64,000 bases of DNA from Mycolicibacterium confluentis (GTDB taxonomy: Bacteria; Actinomycetota; Actinomycetes; Mycobacteriales; Mycobacteriaceae): contig NZ_AP022612.1 in NCBI RefSeq assembly GCF_010729895.1, positions 1,674,001 through 1,738,000 of the forward strand. Reading direction: 5' to 3'. Below, piece after piece: positions 44,393 to 52,599 of this stretch; the first letter of the stretch is position 1; each line of letters opens with the position of its first letter. The translations under genes were made by a program, and so were the position numbers. A model generated the notes under the pieces. That model made no database searches, was not told the DNA's origin, and saw only the letters and a list, made by a program, of their open reading frames with translations.

Positions 44393-44728
44393 TCAGCGCA
44401 CTTCGCCGTCGGACTTCTCGTGCTCCCACGCCGCCAACAGAGGTGCGTGCCCACTTCGGTCGAACCACTGACATCCCAGGCATGCCGCGTACGCCATGAC
44501 GGGCACCGCATCGAGCACCACCCCAGGATGCTGTGACGGCCACCGAGAAGCATCGGCTCCGTACACCGATTCATAGGTACGGCGCAGATGTTCGCGTTGA
44601 TCCCATAGTCGCCGGGCGACGTTGACGCCGGTGGAACCGCGCTTCCAATCAACCCAATTCGTCACCAGCGCAGGCGGAAACAACGCATCCCAATACGCTC
44701 CCCACGTCCTGCCGCGCCCGCCGACCAC
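44393..44728 (-). CDS. Unknown protein downstream of ADP-ribosylglycohydrolase
   Basis: From the GTG at 44728 the product is 111 aa: WGAYWDALFPPALVTNWVDW near the N-terminus, a helical middle, and one CLGCQW motif near residue 90. No family was recognised. Upstream sequence in the same frame overlaps the preceding gene and is Arg/Cys-rich, so the later GTG is preferred. It lies 22 bp after the ADP-ribosylglycohydrolase-phosphatase gene and is probably cotranscribed. Confidence 0.6.
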   Translation of the reverse strand: MVGGRGRTWGAYWDALFPPALVTNWVDWKRGSTGVNVARRLWDQREHLRRTYESVYGADASRWPSQHPGVVLDAVPVMAYAACLGCQWFDRSGHAPLLAAWEHEKSDGEVR

Positions 44729-44750
44729 AGCGTCGACGCCTTCGGCTCGC

Positions 44751-46211
44751 TCACCGCGCTTCCTCAGCCGCGTGCAGCCGCCGCAGCGCCGCCCGGAAGT
44801 CCGGATTCGGCTCTGCCAGGGGCAACACCGCGCACACCTCGCGCAGCGCCTGATCGATCGACAACCCCTGACGTCGAGCCCCATACAGCGCTGCTACCGT
44901 CGGCGTGCGGCTCTGTGCCGCAGCACAATGCACAAACACGGTGCGCCCCTCGGCGCGCAGCAGCTCGATGGCCCGCACCGTGTCAAGAAGGACGAAATCA
45001 AGATTCGCGTTCTCACCGACCTGGTCGATCAGCCGCACGTCGAGGTGGGTCGCCTCCGCCGGGACGTGCCCGTCGGCGACTCGGCACAGCGACACCACCG
45101 CGTCGACAGTGGCGTCGAGGCTGTGCAGTGAATGCGCAGCGCCGATCCACACCTTGTCGTCGTGCGGATGGGGAACCGGCATCGGCGTTCCACGCCCCAC
45201 CGCGTAGGTGTGGTCGAACCGATCCGGCTCACCGTTGTTCACGATGCGGTCGGCCAACTGCGCCAGACCGCGGGTCCGCAGTCCGGGCCAGCCGTGCAGC
45301 ATCAGTCGCCACTGCGACGGGACCGCCGACGCTCCGTGGACGGCACCGAGCAGGGCGCCCGCGATCGCGGCCACGGTGTCGGTGTCCCCGCCACCACGCA
45401 CCGCGGCCTCCAATGCCAGGCGAAGATGATCCGCGCGGAAATTCCCCGCGCCGGGATCGTCCTCGGGCACCGGTGTGGTGCTGATCGCCGACCAGGCGCC
45501 CTGCAGGGCCGCGACGACCCAGCCGTTGTTGCCGGTGAACGCCGACGGGTGCGAGTTCTCAGCCTCGGCCAGGCGGGCCTCCCACAGCCGTCGCCGATCA
45601 GAGTCGATGTGCCCCAACCCGATCCGGACATCGATCTCGCCGGTCAGAACGGCGTGGCGGATCGCCGTGCACCACAGCACGCAGGCGTCACCGGCATCCG
45701 GGTCGAAATGGGTCAACTCGCTGACCGTGCGGGCGGCGTCTACGAGCCCGGATTCGTCGTCGAGGTAGGCCAACGCCACCGGAGCGGTCCGCATCAACGA
45801 TCCGTTGCCAGCGGCGCGACCGGTCTGAAGGTGTCGCGCCTCTGACGCCTCGCGGGCGGTCTGCGCGCAGATGCCCCGTGCGGCCGCCGTGGACAGCACC
45901 GACCGGGTCTGCACCCCGACATCGGGCGCGGTGCGCGACCACCTTTCCCAGCGTTCGACCACATAATCGAGTGACTTCTCGACCCGCAGGTCAGCGCCGG
46001 TGGCGGCGATCTCGGCGATGGCGATCGCCATCGACGTGTCGTCGGTCCACTCACCGGGAGCAAACGGGCCGAGTCCGCCGCCGATCATGCCCACCGGATG
46101 ATCGGCGGCAAGCGGACGGCCGAACTCATATCCCGCTCCGAGGGCATCGCCGGCAGCGGTGCCAAGCAACACGCCCACAGCTCGGTCACGCTGCGTTGCA
46201 GTCAGATCCAT
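44751..46211 (-). CDS. ADP-ribosylglycohydrolase fused to a dual-specificity phosphatase
   Basis: The 486-aa protein has an N-terminal ADP-ribosylglycohydrolase domain: GTAAGDALG near residue 18, EWTDDTSMA near 55 with the magnesium-binding TDD, and GGDTDTVAAIAGALLG near 265. The C-terminal 150 residues are a cysteine-phosphatase domain with the CX5R loop HCAAAQSRT near 425. The first would remove ADP-ribose from proteins or nucleic acids; the second dephosphorylates proteins or a phosphorylated ADP-ribose product. The ATG at 46211 has GGGAGG 6 nt upstream; a longer start at 46244 lacks this. Both active sites look complete. Confidence 0.88.
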   Translation of the reverse strand: MDLTATQRDRAVGVLLGTAAGDALGAGYEFGRPLAADHPVGMIGGGLGPFAPGEWTDDTSMAIAIAEIAATGADLRVEKSLDYVVERWERWSRTAPDVGVQTRSVLSTAAARGICAQTAREASEARHLQTGRAAGNGSLMRTAPVALAYLDDESGLVDAARTVSELTHFDPDAGDACVLWCTAIRHAVLTGEIDVRIGLGHIDSDRRRLWEARLAEAENSHPSAFTGNNGWVVAALQGAWSAISTTPVPEDDPGAGNFRADHLRLALEAAVRGGGDTDTVAAIAGALLGAVHGASAVPSQWRLMLHGWPGLRTRGLAQLADRIVNNGEPDRFDHTYAVGRGTPMPVPHPHDDKVWIGAAHSLHSLDATVDAVVSLCRVADGHVPAEATHLDVRLIDQVGENANLDFVLLDTVRAIELLRAEGRTVFVHCAAAQSRTPTVAALYGARRQGLSIDQALREVCAVLPLAEPNPDFRAALRRLHAAEEAR

Positions 46212-46400
46212 CAGAAACCTCCCGGTCCATCCGGGCCTCCACACGGAGGCGCTCTTACCGGCACCGGCTGGTGCGGGTCACTTCGTCATCCGAGCCACCC
46301 ACGAGCGTGGGGTTGGCGCGCCATCCAGTCGGAGCTTGTCGACGGCGTCTCGTGAAGCTCAGTCAGGGTAACCCACGAGGCGGACAAGCGCCGGTTCTCC

Positions 46401-46742
46401 TCACACCGGACCGGTGTAGCCGATATCCCGCACCCACCCGACAACTTCGGGCTTGACGTCCAGGCACACGTTGTTCACCGCCGACAACAACACGATGCCC
46501 GCCTCGCCTGGTGCGAAGCCGGTGTTGACCAATTTGCCGACCACCAGCCCCGGCGAAACACCATGCCGCAGTTTATGACACAGCTCCTTGCCGATGTCGA
46601 TCATGTCGATCACCGACTCGTACCACACGCCTGCGTTGTCTAGGTCGGAGATGAAGTCGTACTGGTCTGCCGCCGCCGGACCGGCCAACACCATCGACCC
46701 GCACGCCGCCGAAACAGCAGCCACCAGAACACGTCCGCGCAT
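46401..46742 (-). CDS. DUF732 secreted protein
   Basis: The 113-aa product has a classic Sec signal peptide (MRGRVLVAAVSAACGSM...AGPAAA, cleavage likely before DQYD), then a DUF732 domain with two cysteines (ELCHKLRHG and NNVCLDVKP) likely forming a disulfide. DUF732 proteins are typical small secreted or envelope proteins of mycobacteria with unknown function. AAGGGGGG lies upstream of the ATG at 46742. Confidence 0.88.
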   Translation of the reverse strand: MRGRVLVAAVSAACGSMVLAGPAAADQYDFISDLDNAGVWYESVIDMIDIGKELCHKLRHGVSPGLVVGKLVNTGFAPGEAGIVLLSAVNNVCLDVKPEVVGWVRDIGYTGPV

Positions 46743-46815
46743 GATTCCCCCCTTGGATCGCGCTTACGTGTCAGAGGTTAGAACACGCCACCGACAAGAA
46801 CTGCCCGGTCGGCAG

Positions 46816-48954
46816 CTACGTGCCAGCTGTCCCTCCGCGCTGCTGACGTTTGGTTGCACCGTGCCGCTTCGCCGGTCGGCCCACCTTCTTCTGTGTTCTC
46901 GCACTCTTCTTGACAGCTTTGGGCTCAGGCGTGCGGCGTGGCGGTGGCGCAGGCGATCGGCGTGCTACGCCGACGAGCTGCAGAGGAAGTTCCCTGCTGT
47001 GCACAACTACGAGCTCTTTGTTCGGCCGCGTCAGTGCCGTGTACAAAAGTCCATGCCGTCGGTGATCGTTCACGGGGAACTCGTCCGGTTCCACCACGAT
47101 GACTGCGTCGAACTCCAGTCCCCGGGCATGGTTCGGAACGAGGACAACGACATTGGGGCGCGGGGTTCCCTCACGCAGCTGGGCGACGATAGGGCCGGGC
47201 AAGGTGGTGATGACCGCAACGCTGCCCCCGGGATGTGCTGTGATGAGCCGGTCAATCTGCCGGAACACGGTGGCCACGACATGCTCGCGGATTGGCCGAA
47301 CGAACACAGGTTCGGGCCCATCTGCGCGCAGAGCCACCGGAGCGTCCGCGTCCTTGGGAAGCAGCCTGCTGGCGAACTCCAGGATCGGTGTGGTGGATCG
47401 GTATCCACGCTCCAGCAGTCGACGCGGGGTGTCGGGGGACAATCCCGTAGCGCGCAACACCGTGGTCCAGCTCTGTGGGGTCTTATCCGCTCTGCGCTGA
47501 TGGAGATCGCCGAGGATCGTCCAACTCCCGCCATTGTTGATCTGGCGCAGCCAGAGCCACTGCTCAATCGTGACGTCCTGCGCCTCATCGACGATGACGT
47601 GACCGTATGTTCGGAGCGGGGTGGTCGGTTTGACGTCTGGGCTGGTGAGGTGCTTCTCGATAGCTCCACGCAATGTGGCGTGGCTGCCGTCAGACAACGC
47701 CGCCTGATAGGGCGGGAGCCCGGCGAGAAAGCTGATCCAGGCCCGTTCGTCAGTGAGGACTCGCCATCTGGTGCCGTTGCCACGCAGGTACTCGTAGACC
47801 TGCGCCATTGTCAGTCTGGTGTCACGACCGTTGGTCAATCGCGTGCACGTCTCGTGGATCAACTCATCAAGTGATGTCCTACTGTGCTTGACGCTCGCGA
47901 ACGGATGATAGGCGACAACGGGATCCGGTACTTGGGGCGAAGGCATCCCCTTCCCGTCGAGGGCGATGACCTCTACCCGCGGCGAGTCCCCGGTCAGTTC
48001 CGCGATGACTCCGCTGATGTACTCGGTATATCTCGCGGTGGGGCCGACCACCAATACATCGCCGGTGAATCCGCGCGGGGCGTCTGCGCCGACAAAATAG
48101 GCCGCACGGTGTGAAGCGATGATCGACTTACCGGTGCCGGGTCCGCCTTCGATGATCATGCTTGCATGGAAAGGGGCCGTGATCATTCGGTACTGTTCCG
48201 GCTGCAGTGTAGATAGCACGGGCGCAAGCTTTTTCGGACGCGGTGCCTGCAGCTGGGCTCGTAGCAGCGGTTCAGCGCGCACATAGGTTTTCGGTGGCGG
48301 CACGACAGGGTCGTTCCGAGGGCTGCCGGGCTCGGGGTTGTGGGTCGCGGGCCTGGTGGAGGCAGCTCGGTCCTGAGGTCGCTGGGGCACGGGAGGCCTT
48401 GGCTTCGGATGAGGTCGCGCGGCGGCTTTCGGTCGACCGAACACCGGACTGGGCGGGGCGTCGCAGAGAAGGTTGTCGAAAAAGTCGGCGATGACACCCT
48501 TCTCACGATCGAATGTTCGCACTGCGGCGACGTTCGCGACCTCGCTGTTGCCCCGGCTAGTGGTGTGCTCGTTCGCTGTCGGATCGGGAGGTCCGCTGTC
48601 AAAGAAGAGACGAGCCAGTGGCGTTTTCCAGCTGAACACCTCTGCGTCGCCGATCTGGGCGTACTTGCGACCGATGTAGAACTCGGTGATCCCGCCCAAG
48701 TCGGGATCCGATTCACGCAGCGCGACTCTGCCCTCCAACTGGACGAACGGCACGGGCTTGGGCGTACGCACCCGGCTACCAGTCCAGTGTCCGTTGCGCG
48801 CCCCATCCGGTTGGATCAGACGGGCCGCGTCGTTGCGCACCTGCTGGCGGTACCGAGACTCCATGTCCCGCTCCTTCGCGACCTCGTCACGATGCGATGT
48901 CGTGTCTTCGCGTGCTGCAACACTCGCCCGGGTGTTGCCTCCCCGATCTACCAT
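46816..48954 (-). CDS. HelD-like RNA-polymerase-associated SF1 ATPase with basic tail
   Basis: The 712-aa product matches the HelD/HelR family: EFYIGRKYAQIGD and SWKTPLARLFFD in the N-terminal part, STLQPEQYRMITAPF, Walker A GGPGTGKSIIASHRAAYF near residue 270, VLVVGPTARYTEYI, and DEAQDVTIEQW near 452. HelD removes stalled RNA polymerase from DNA, and HelR relatives give rifamycin tolerance. Unusual here are a Pro-rich low-complexity insert near 190-250 and a Lys/Arg-rich C-terminal tail containing a GRP core like an AT-hook. The ATG at 48954 is 7 nt after a TAGAAT -10 box, so the message is leaderless; a longer start at 49017 would precede the promoter. The damage-type promoter suggests induction together with repair genes. 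Confidence 0.85.
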   Translation of the reverse strand: MVDRGGNTRASVAAREDTTSHRDEVAKERDMESRYRQQVRNDAARLIQPDGARNGHWTGSRVRTPKPVPFVQLEGRVALRESDPDLGGITEFYIGRKYAQIGDAEVFSWKTPLARLFFDSGPPDPTANEHTTSRGNSEVANVAAVRTFDREKGVIADFFDNLLCDAPPSPVFGRPKAAARPHPKPRPPVPQRPQDRAASTRPATHNPEPGSPRNDPVVPPPKTYVRAEPLLRAQLQAPRPKKLAPVLSTLQPEQYRMITAPFHASMIIEGGPGTGKSIIASHRAAYFVGADAPRGFTGDVLVVGPTARYTEYISGVIAELTGDSPRVEVIALDGKGMPSPQVPDPVVAYHPFASVKHSRTSLDELIHETCTRLTNGRDTRLTMAQVYEYLRGNGTRWRVLTDERAWISFLAGLPPYQAALSDGSHATLRGAIEKHLTSPDVKPTTPLRTYGHVIVDEAQDVTIEQWLWLRQINNGGSWTILGDLHQRRADKTPQSWTTVLRATGLSPDTPRRLLERGYRSTTPILEFASRLLPKDADAPVALRADGPEPVFVRPIREHVVATVFRQIDRLITAHPGGSVAVITTLPGPIVAQLREGTPRPNVVVLVPNHARGLEFDAVIVVEPDEFPVNDHRRHGLLYTALTRPNKELVVVHSRELPLQLVGVARRSPAPPPRRTPEPKAVKKSARTQKKVGRPAKRHGATKRQQRGGTAGT

Positions 48955-48961
48955 CGGGCCG

Positions 48962-48984
48962 ATTCTAGAAGTGGCCACCGACAC
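48962..48984 (-). promoter_or_regulatory. RecA-NDp/PafBC-type DNA-damage promoter of the HelD-like gene
   Basis: On the minus strand: GTGTCGGTG, exactly 8 nt, TAGAAT, 7 nt, then ATG at 48954. It matches TTGTCRGTG-N8-TANNNT except for the first base, and predicts a leaderless transcript. Confidence 0.8.
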
Positions 48985-49027
48985 ATGTGTGATCAGCACA
49001 ACACCGCGGGCAGGCAACGTCCAACAC

Positions 49028-49513
49028 CTACCCCGTCACCGCCTCCGCCAACGCCGCCAGCTTCTCATCCAACGCGGTCGCCGCCTCCAACAACGCCGGG
49101 TTGTCCGAAACCACCATCAAGGACGACGGCAGCACGTACGTCAGCGCACTGCCGGAAGCCTCGGACGTCAACAGCAGCTCCACCGGCGCGAACAAACCGG
49201 CCGTCACATCGTGGCGCAGCATCGTGATGGCGATCAGCGGGTTACCGATCACCACCCGCAGTACCTGCCGGTCGATCCCGGCCTTGTCGATCCACGCGCC
49301 GTGGTCGAACTCGGTGAACAACATGAATCCGTACGGTCCCACGTAGCGCCCGACGGAGCGCTCGAAGGCGTCCCAGTCGGAAGACCGAACGGCGATCTCA
49401 CCGACCGGCGCGGGCTCGGACCCCACCGCGTCGTACAACGCCGACACCAGCGCCTCGAAACTCTTCGAGCTGCCGTACCGCAGCCGCACGCCAGAAAACT
49501 CCACAACGTTCAT
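49028..49513 (-). CDS. DUF302-family protein
   Basis: The 161-aa product looks like a DUF302 protein: an N-terminal strand-helix unit (FEALVSALYDAVG), a central GPYGFMLFTEFDHGAW, and VVIGNPLIAITML near residue 90. Family members are small soluble proteins of unclear function, sometimes linked to redox stress. The ATG at 49513 has GGAGG about 9 nt upstream; a start five codons earlier would place the ribosome site inside the gene. Assignment is from pattern. Confidence 0.7.
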   Translation of the reverse strand: MNVVEFSGVRLRYGSSKSFEALVSALYDAVGSEPAPVGEIAVRSSDWDAFERSVGRYVGPYGFMLFTEFDHGAWIDKAGIDRQVLRVVIGNPLIAITMLRHDVTAGLFAPVELLLTSEASGSALTYVLPSSLMVVSDNPALLEAATALDEKLAALAEAVTG

Positions 49514-49590
49514 GGCCCCGCCCTCCACTCGGTGTTATCCCAAAGAGCGACGCAACCGCGAGGCTTATTCCTGGGTAAAGGAGACGAAAC

Positions 49591-49959
49591 TCAGCCCGCG
49601 GCCCACTCCGCCGCCCGCCCCAGCTCGGCGAGACCGAAGATCGCGAACTCACCCGGCACCATCCAGGCCATCACGTGCAGCGTGTGCTTGATCCAGTCCG
49701 CGTCGGTCACCACGGCGATCCGCTTGAACGCCGAATGGTGTTTGAACAGCAGACCGAAGCCCAGCTTCATGTCCTCGGCCAGCCCGCCCGGCCCGAAGCC
49801 CGCATAGTCCGGGTCGATCACCTCGACGAACCTGATCTCACCCGTCCCCAACAGATCGTGCATCTGCGGTTCGAACGCCCGCAGATCGTCACCGCTGAGC
49901 CGACCGGAGACCCGGATCCCCGTCACACCCTCCGGCAGATCGGTCAGCACCTCGATCAT
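49591..49959 (-). CDS. STAS/SpoIIAA-like protein
   Basis: The 122-aa product fits the SpoIIAA-like (STAS-fold) family: MIEVLTDLPEGVTGIRVSGRL strand region, GLAEDMKLGFGLLFKH near residue 58, and FKRIAVVTDADW near 77. Such stand-alone proteins are common; their binding partner is unknown. It is divergent from the MscS gene and 77 bp upstream of the DUF302 gene in the same direction. Confidence 0.75.
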   Translation of the reverse strand: MIEVLTDLPEGVTGIRVSGRLSGDDLRAFEPQMHDLLGTGEIRFVEVIDPDYAGFGPGGLAEDMKLGFGLLFKHHSAFKRIAVVTDADWIKHTLHVMAWMVPGEFAIFGLAELGRAAEWAAG

Positions 49960-50031
49960 GACCCCACCCCCAACCTTCGAGGTCCACGGTAGTGCCGGTT
50001 AGCCCGCAACGGTCATGGGTACGCGCCACTG

Positions 50032-50979
50032 ATGGATGTTTCCACCCTGGCTTTCGAATGGACGGACACCAACCGGTACTGGCTGATCGAAGTTCCCATC
50101 AGAGTCGGTGCGTACGTCCTGGTGGTCCTACTCGCACGCTACGTGCTGCACCGCATGATCGACCGGGCCACCACCCGACGTGCCCGCACAACCGATGACG
50201 ACGCGCAGACCGTGGAGAAGAAACCGGCGCTGCTGCGCAATCTGCGCGACCGAGTGCCTTCGCCGACGAGCGCCCTCCGTACCGCCGAGCGCCGTCAGCA
50301 ACGCGCCCAGACCATCGGGTCGGTGCTCAAGTCGACGGTGTCGATCGTGCTGCTGGTCTGGTTCGTGCTGACCGTCCTCAACGTGCTGGGCGTCAACATC
50401 GCGCCGTTCATCGCCTCGGCGGGCGTGGTCGGCCTGGCCATCGGCTTCGGCGCGCAGAACCTGGTCCGCGACTTCGTCACGGGCGTGTTCATGCTGCTCG
50501 AGGATCAGTACGGGGTGGGCGACAACGTCGATCTGGGGGACGCGGTGGGCACGGTGGAGAGCGTCGGCCTGCGCATCACCACCGTGCGCGACATCGACGG
50601 CACGCTCTGGTACGTCCGCAACGGTGAGATCGCCCGCGTCGGGAACATGAGCCAGGACTACGCCGTCGCCCGCATCGAACTGCCGGTCTCGCTGACCGCC
50701 GACCTGAACCGGGCCGAAACGGTCGCTCTTGAGGCGGCGCAGCACGCCGTCAAGGATCCCGCGGTGGCGGAGAAGGTGCTGGGCGAGCCGGAAATGCTTG
50801 GCGTGCAGGACTTATCGCCCGACCGGGTGACCCTGCGGATGACGCTCAAGACCAAACCCAACGCGCAGTGGTCGGTGCAGCGCCGGCTTCGGCGCGACAT
50901 TCTGGGCGCCTACGACGAACACGGCATCGACTTGCCGTACCCACTGCCGCGGCCGCCCGCCAACCTCAACGCCGAGTAG
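50032..50979 (+). CDS. MscS-family mechanosensitive channel
   Basis: The 315-aa protein has an N-terminal transmembrane helix near residues 20-40, two more near 95-130, and the conserved pore-lining segment GLAIGFGAQNLVRDFVTG followed by the beta domain (DQYGVGDNVDLGDAVGTVE). It would release solutes under osmotic down-shock. A strong stem-loop lies 8 bp after the stop. The ATG at 50032 was used; no clear Shine-Dalgarno was seen. Confidence 0.9.
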   Translation: MDVSTLAFEWTDTNRYWLIEVPIRVGAYVLVVLLARYVLHRMIDRATTRRARTTDDDAQTVEKKPALLRNLRDRVPSPTSALRTAERRQQRAQTIGSVLKSTVSIVLLVWFVLTVLNVLGVNIAPFIASAGVVGLAIGFGAQNLVRDFVTGVFMLLEDQYGVGDNVDLGDAVGTVESVGLRITTVRDIDGTLWYVRNGEIARVGNMSQDYAVARIELPVSLTADLNRAETVALEAAQHAVKDPAVAEKVLGEPEMLGVQDLSPDRVTLRMTLKTKPNAQWSVQRRLRRDILGAYDEHGIDLPYPLPRPPANLNAE

Positions 50980-50986
50980 CCGGGTC

Positions 50987-51023
50987 CCGCCGGCAGCTGG
51001 CTCCCCCAGTCAGCTGCCGGCGG
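50987..51023. terminator. Strong stem-loop, likely bidirectional terminator
   Basis: CCGCCGGCAGCTG (50987-50999), an 11-nt loop, then CAGCTGCCGGCGG (51011-51023) give a perfect 13-bp GC-rich stem between the MscS gene and the small minus-strand gene, whose last codons lie in the right arm. There is no long T-tract, as usual in mycobacteria. Confidence 0.7.
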
Positions 51024-51267
51024 CTCTGTGGCCTGCTCGGCGGGCTCGGCCGATATGGGCCATCACGCGATCGAGCAGTGCCTCATAGACCGACCCGTTG
51101 TGATGATCAACGCTCGTGAGACGACGAATGCGGCGCAGATAGGCGTCCAGGCGACGCTCGATCGGCCAACCGGCGTAGGTCGGTTCGGCGAACTCGGAAC
51201 CGAGAAACCCCACCGCTATCACGTCGAGTTCACCGACCACTTCGTCGGTACCCCCTGGTGCCATCAT
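51010..51267 (-). CDS. Small unknown protein divergent from the hydrogenase operon
   Basis: The 85-aa frame has good coding character (VVGELDVIAVGFLGSEF, then an amphipathic helix) and a GGAGG about 10 nt before the ATG at 51267; TTG codons at 51270 and 51273 are other possible starts. No family was recognised. It is convergent with the MscS gene at a shared stem-loop and divergent from the hydrogenase operon, so the DosR-like box between them may serve both. Confidence 0.55.
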   Translation of the reverse strand: MMAPGGTDEVVGELDVIAVGFLGSEFAEPTYAGWPIERRLDAYLRRIRRLTSVDHHNGSVYEALLDRVMAHIGRARRAGHRAAGS

Positions 51268-51332
51268 CAACAACCGTCCTCCCCGTGTCAGAACACCCCC
51301 ACATGGTTTCCCGGGGCGAGAAGTCGCGACTA

Positions 51333-51347
51333 GGGAAGAAAGTCCCC
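51333..51347. promoter_or_regulatory. DosR-type box upstream of the hydrogenase operon
   Basis: Read on the minus strand the site is GGGGACTTTCTTCCC, matching the DosR palindrome core GGGACTTTAGTCCC except for two central bases. It lies 82-97 bp before the first hydrogenase gene. In M. smegmatis the group 3b hydrogenase is known to depend on DosR in hypoxia, which fits. Confidence 0.65.
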
Positions 51348-51429
51348 ACCTTGGTCACGCGCCCCAGCTCGGAGCTGCTGCTGACCAAATACCCTTGTGC
51401 TCGCCGCGCGCGGGCTCGACCATCGAACG

Positions 51430-52599
51430 ATGAGTCCACCGGGGGGCGACGAGGCATCCGTGCTCGACCGCGCAGGCCTGCGCGGACTCGTCGCCGCACT
51501 CAAAGACCGCGGGTACCGCGTGGTCGGACCGGTCCGGCGCGACAACGCGATTGTGCTGGCTGAACTGGACTCCGCCGACGACCTGCCCTACGGCTGGGGC
51601 GTCGACACCGCGCCCGGCCACTACCGGCTGCGGGAGCGCGACGACAACGCGTGCTTCGGCCACTCGGCGGGGCCGCAGTCCTGGAAGCAGTTTCTGCACC
51701 CACCCCGGCAGCGCCTCTGGTCGGGCGCCCCGGACGGCACCCCCGACACCATCGACGGCGAACCCCTCGAGCCGGCCTACGCCTTCCTGGGAGTGCGGGG
51801 CTGCGACCTCGCCGCAATCGCCACCCTCGACCGGGTGCTGGGCGGGGCCGCGCACCCCGACACCTCGTTCCAGAACCGGCACCGGCGGGTGTTCGTCGTC
51901 GCCGTCAACTGCACCGAACCCGGCGGGCTGTGCTTCTGCGCCTCCATGGGCACCGGGCCCAGTGCGGGCCCCGGATACGACCTGGCGCTCACCGAACGCG
52001 TCGACGGCGCCGACTGCCACTACCTGGTCGACGTCGGCACCCCGGCCGGTGCCGACGTGCTGGCCGACGTGCCGCACCGGACAGCGCAGCCCACCGAAAT
52101 CGAGTATGCCAGAGCCGAAGTCGACGCCGCCGCGCAGAAGATGGGGCGGCAGATGCCGGAGCGGGACCTGCGCAACCTGCTGGTGGAGTCCCGCGAATCC
52201 CCGCACTGGGAGGAGGTCGCCAGCCGCTGCCTGACGTGTGGGAACTGCACCATGGTCTGCCCGACGTGCTTCTGCACCAGCACCGAGGATGTCACCGACC
52301 TGACCGGGCAGCACGCCGAACGCTGGCTGAACTGGGCGTCCTGCTTCGAACTCGACTTCTCGCTGCTGCACGAGGGACCCGTGCGCCAGAGCGGAGCGGC
52401 GCGCTACCGCCAGTGGCTGACCCACAAACTGGGCACCTGGCACGACCAGTTCGGCACCTCGGGCTGCGTCGGCTGCGGCCGCTGCATTGCGTGGTGTCCC
52501 ACCGGCATCGACATCACCGAGGAGATGGCCACTTTGGCCACTTTGGCCACTTTGGCCGACCTGGCCCCGGCTGACGAGACGCCGGACGGCCATGACTGA
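51430..52599 (+). CDS. hyhB: Group 3b [NiFe]-hydrogenase iron-sulfur subunit (HyhB)
   Basis: The 389-aa subunit has [19 protein letters not shown] near residue 120, typical of HydB/AsrA-type proteins, and two ferredoxin-like clusters: [16 protein letters not shown] near 267 and [12 protein letters not shown] near 346, each able to hold 4Fe-4S. It passes electrons between the hydrogenase module and the flavin subunit. ATG 51430 was used; a GTG about 10 codons later is possible. The C-terminus contains three tandem ATL repeats from a 9-bp DNA repeat. The stop overlaps hyhG by 8 nt. The operon order B-G-S-L matches mycobacterial group 3b enzymes. Confidence 0.9.
   Translation: MSPPGGDEASVLDRAGLRGLVAALKDRGYRVVGPVRRDNAIVLAELDSADDLPYGWGVDTAPGHYRLRERDDNACFGHSAGPQSWKQFLHPPRQRLWSGAPDGTPDTIDGEPLEPAYAFLGVRGCDLAAIATLDRVLGGAAHPDTSFQNRHRRVFVVAVNCTEPGGLCFCASMGTGPSAGPGYDLALTERVDGADCHYLVDVGTPAGADVLADVPHRTAQPTEIEYARAEVDAAAQKMGRQMPERDLRNLLVESRESPHWEEVASRCLTCGNCTMVCPTCFCTSTEDVTDLTGQHAERWLNWASCFELDFSLLHEGPVRQSGAARYRQWLTHKLGTWHDQFGTSGCVGCGRCIAWCPTGIDITEEMATLATLATLADLAPADETPDGHD
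52531..52557 (+). repeat. 9-bp tandem repeat (3 copies) in the end of hyhB
   Basis: ACTTTGGCC is repeated three times exactly, coding TLA-TLA-TLA in the linker before the hyhB stop. Slippage by whole units would keep the frame, so length may vary between strains without harm. Confidence 0.9.

Noticed and set aside
52531..52557. ACTTTGGCC repeats as DosR binding sites
   Set aside because: They resemble only half of a DosR box, lack the GGG arm and lie inside coding sequence.
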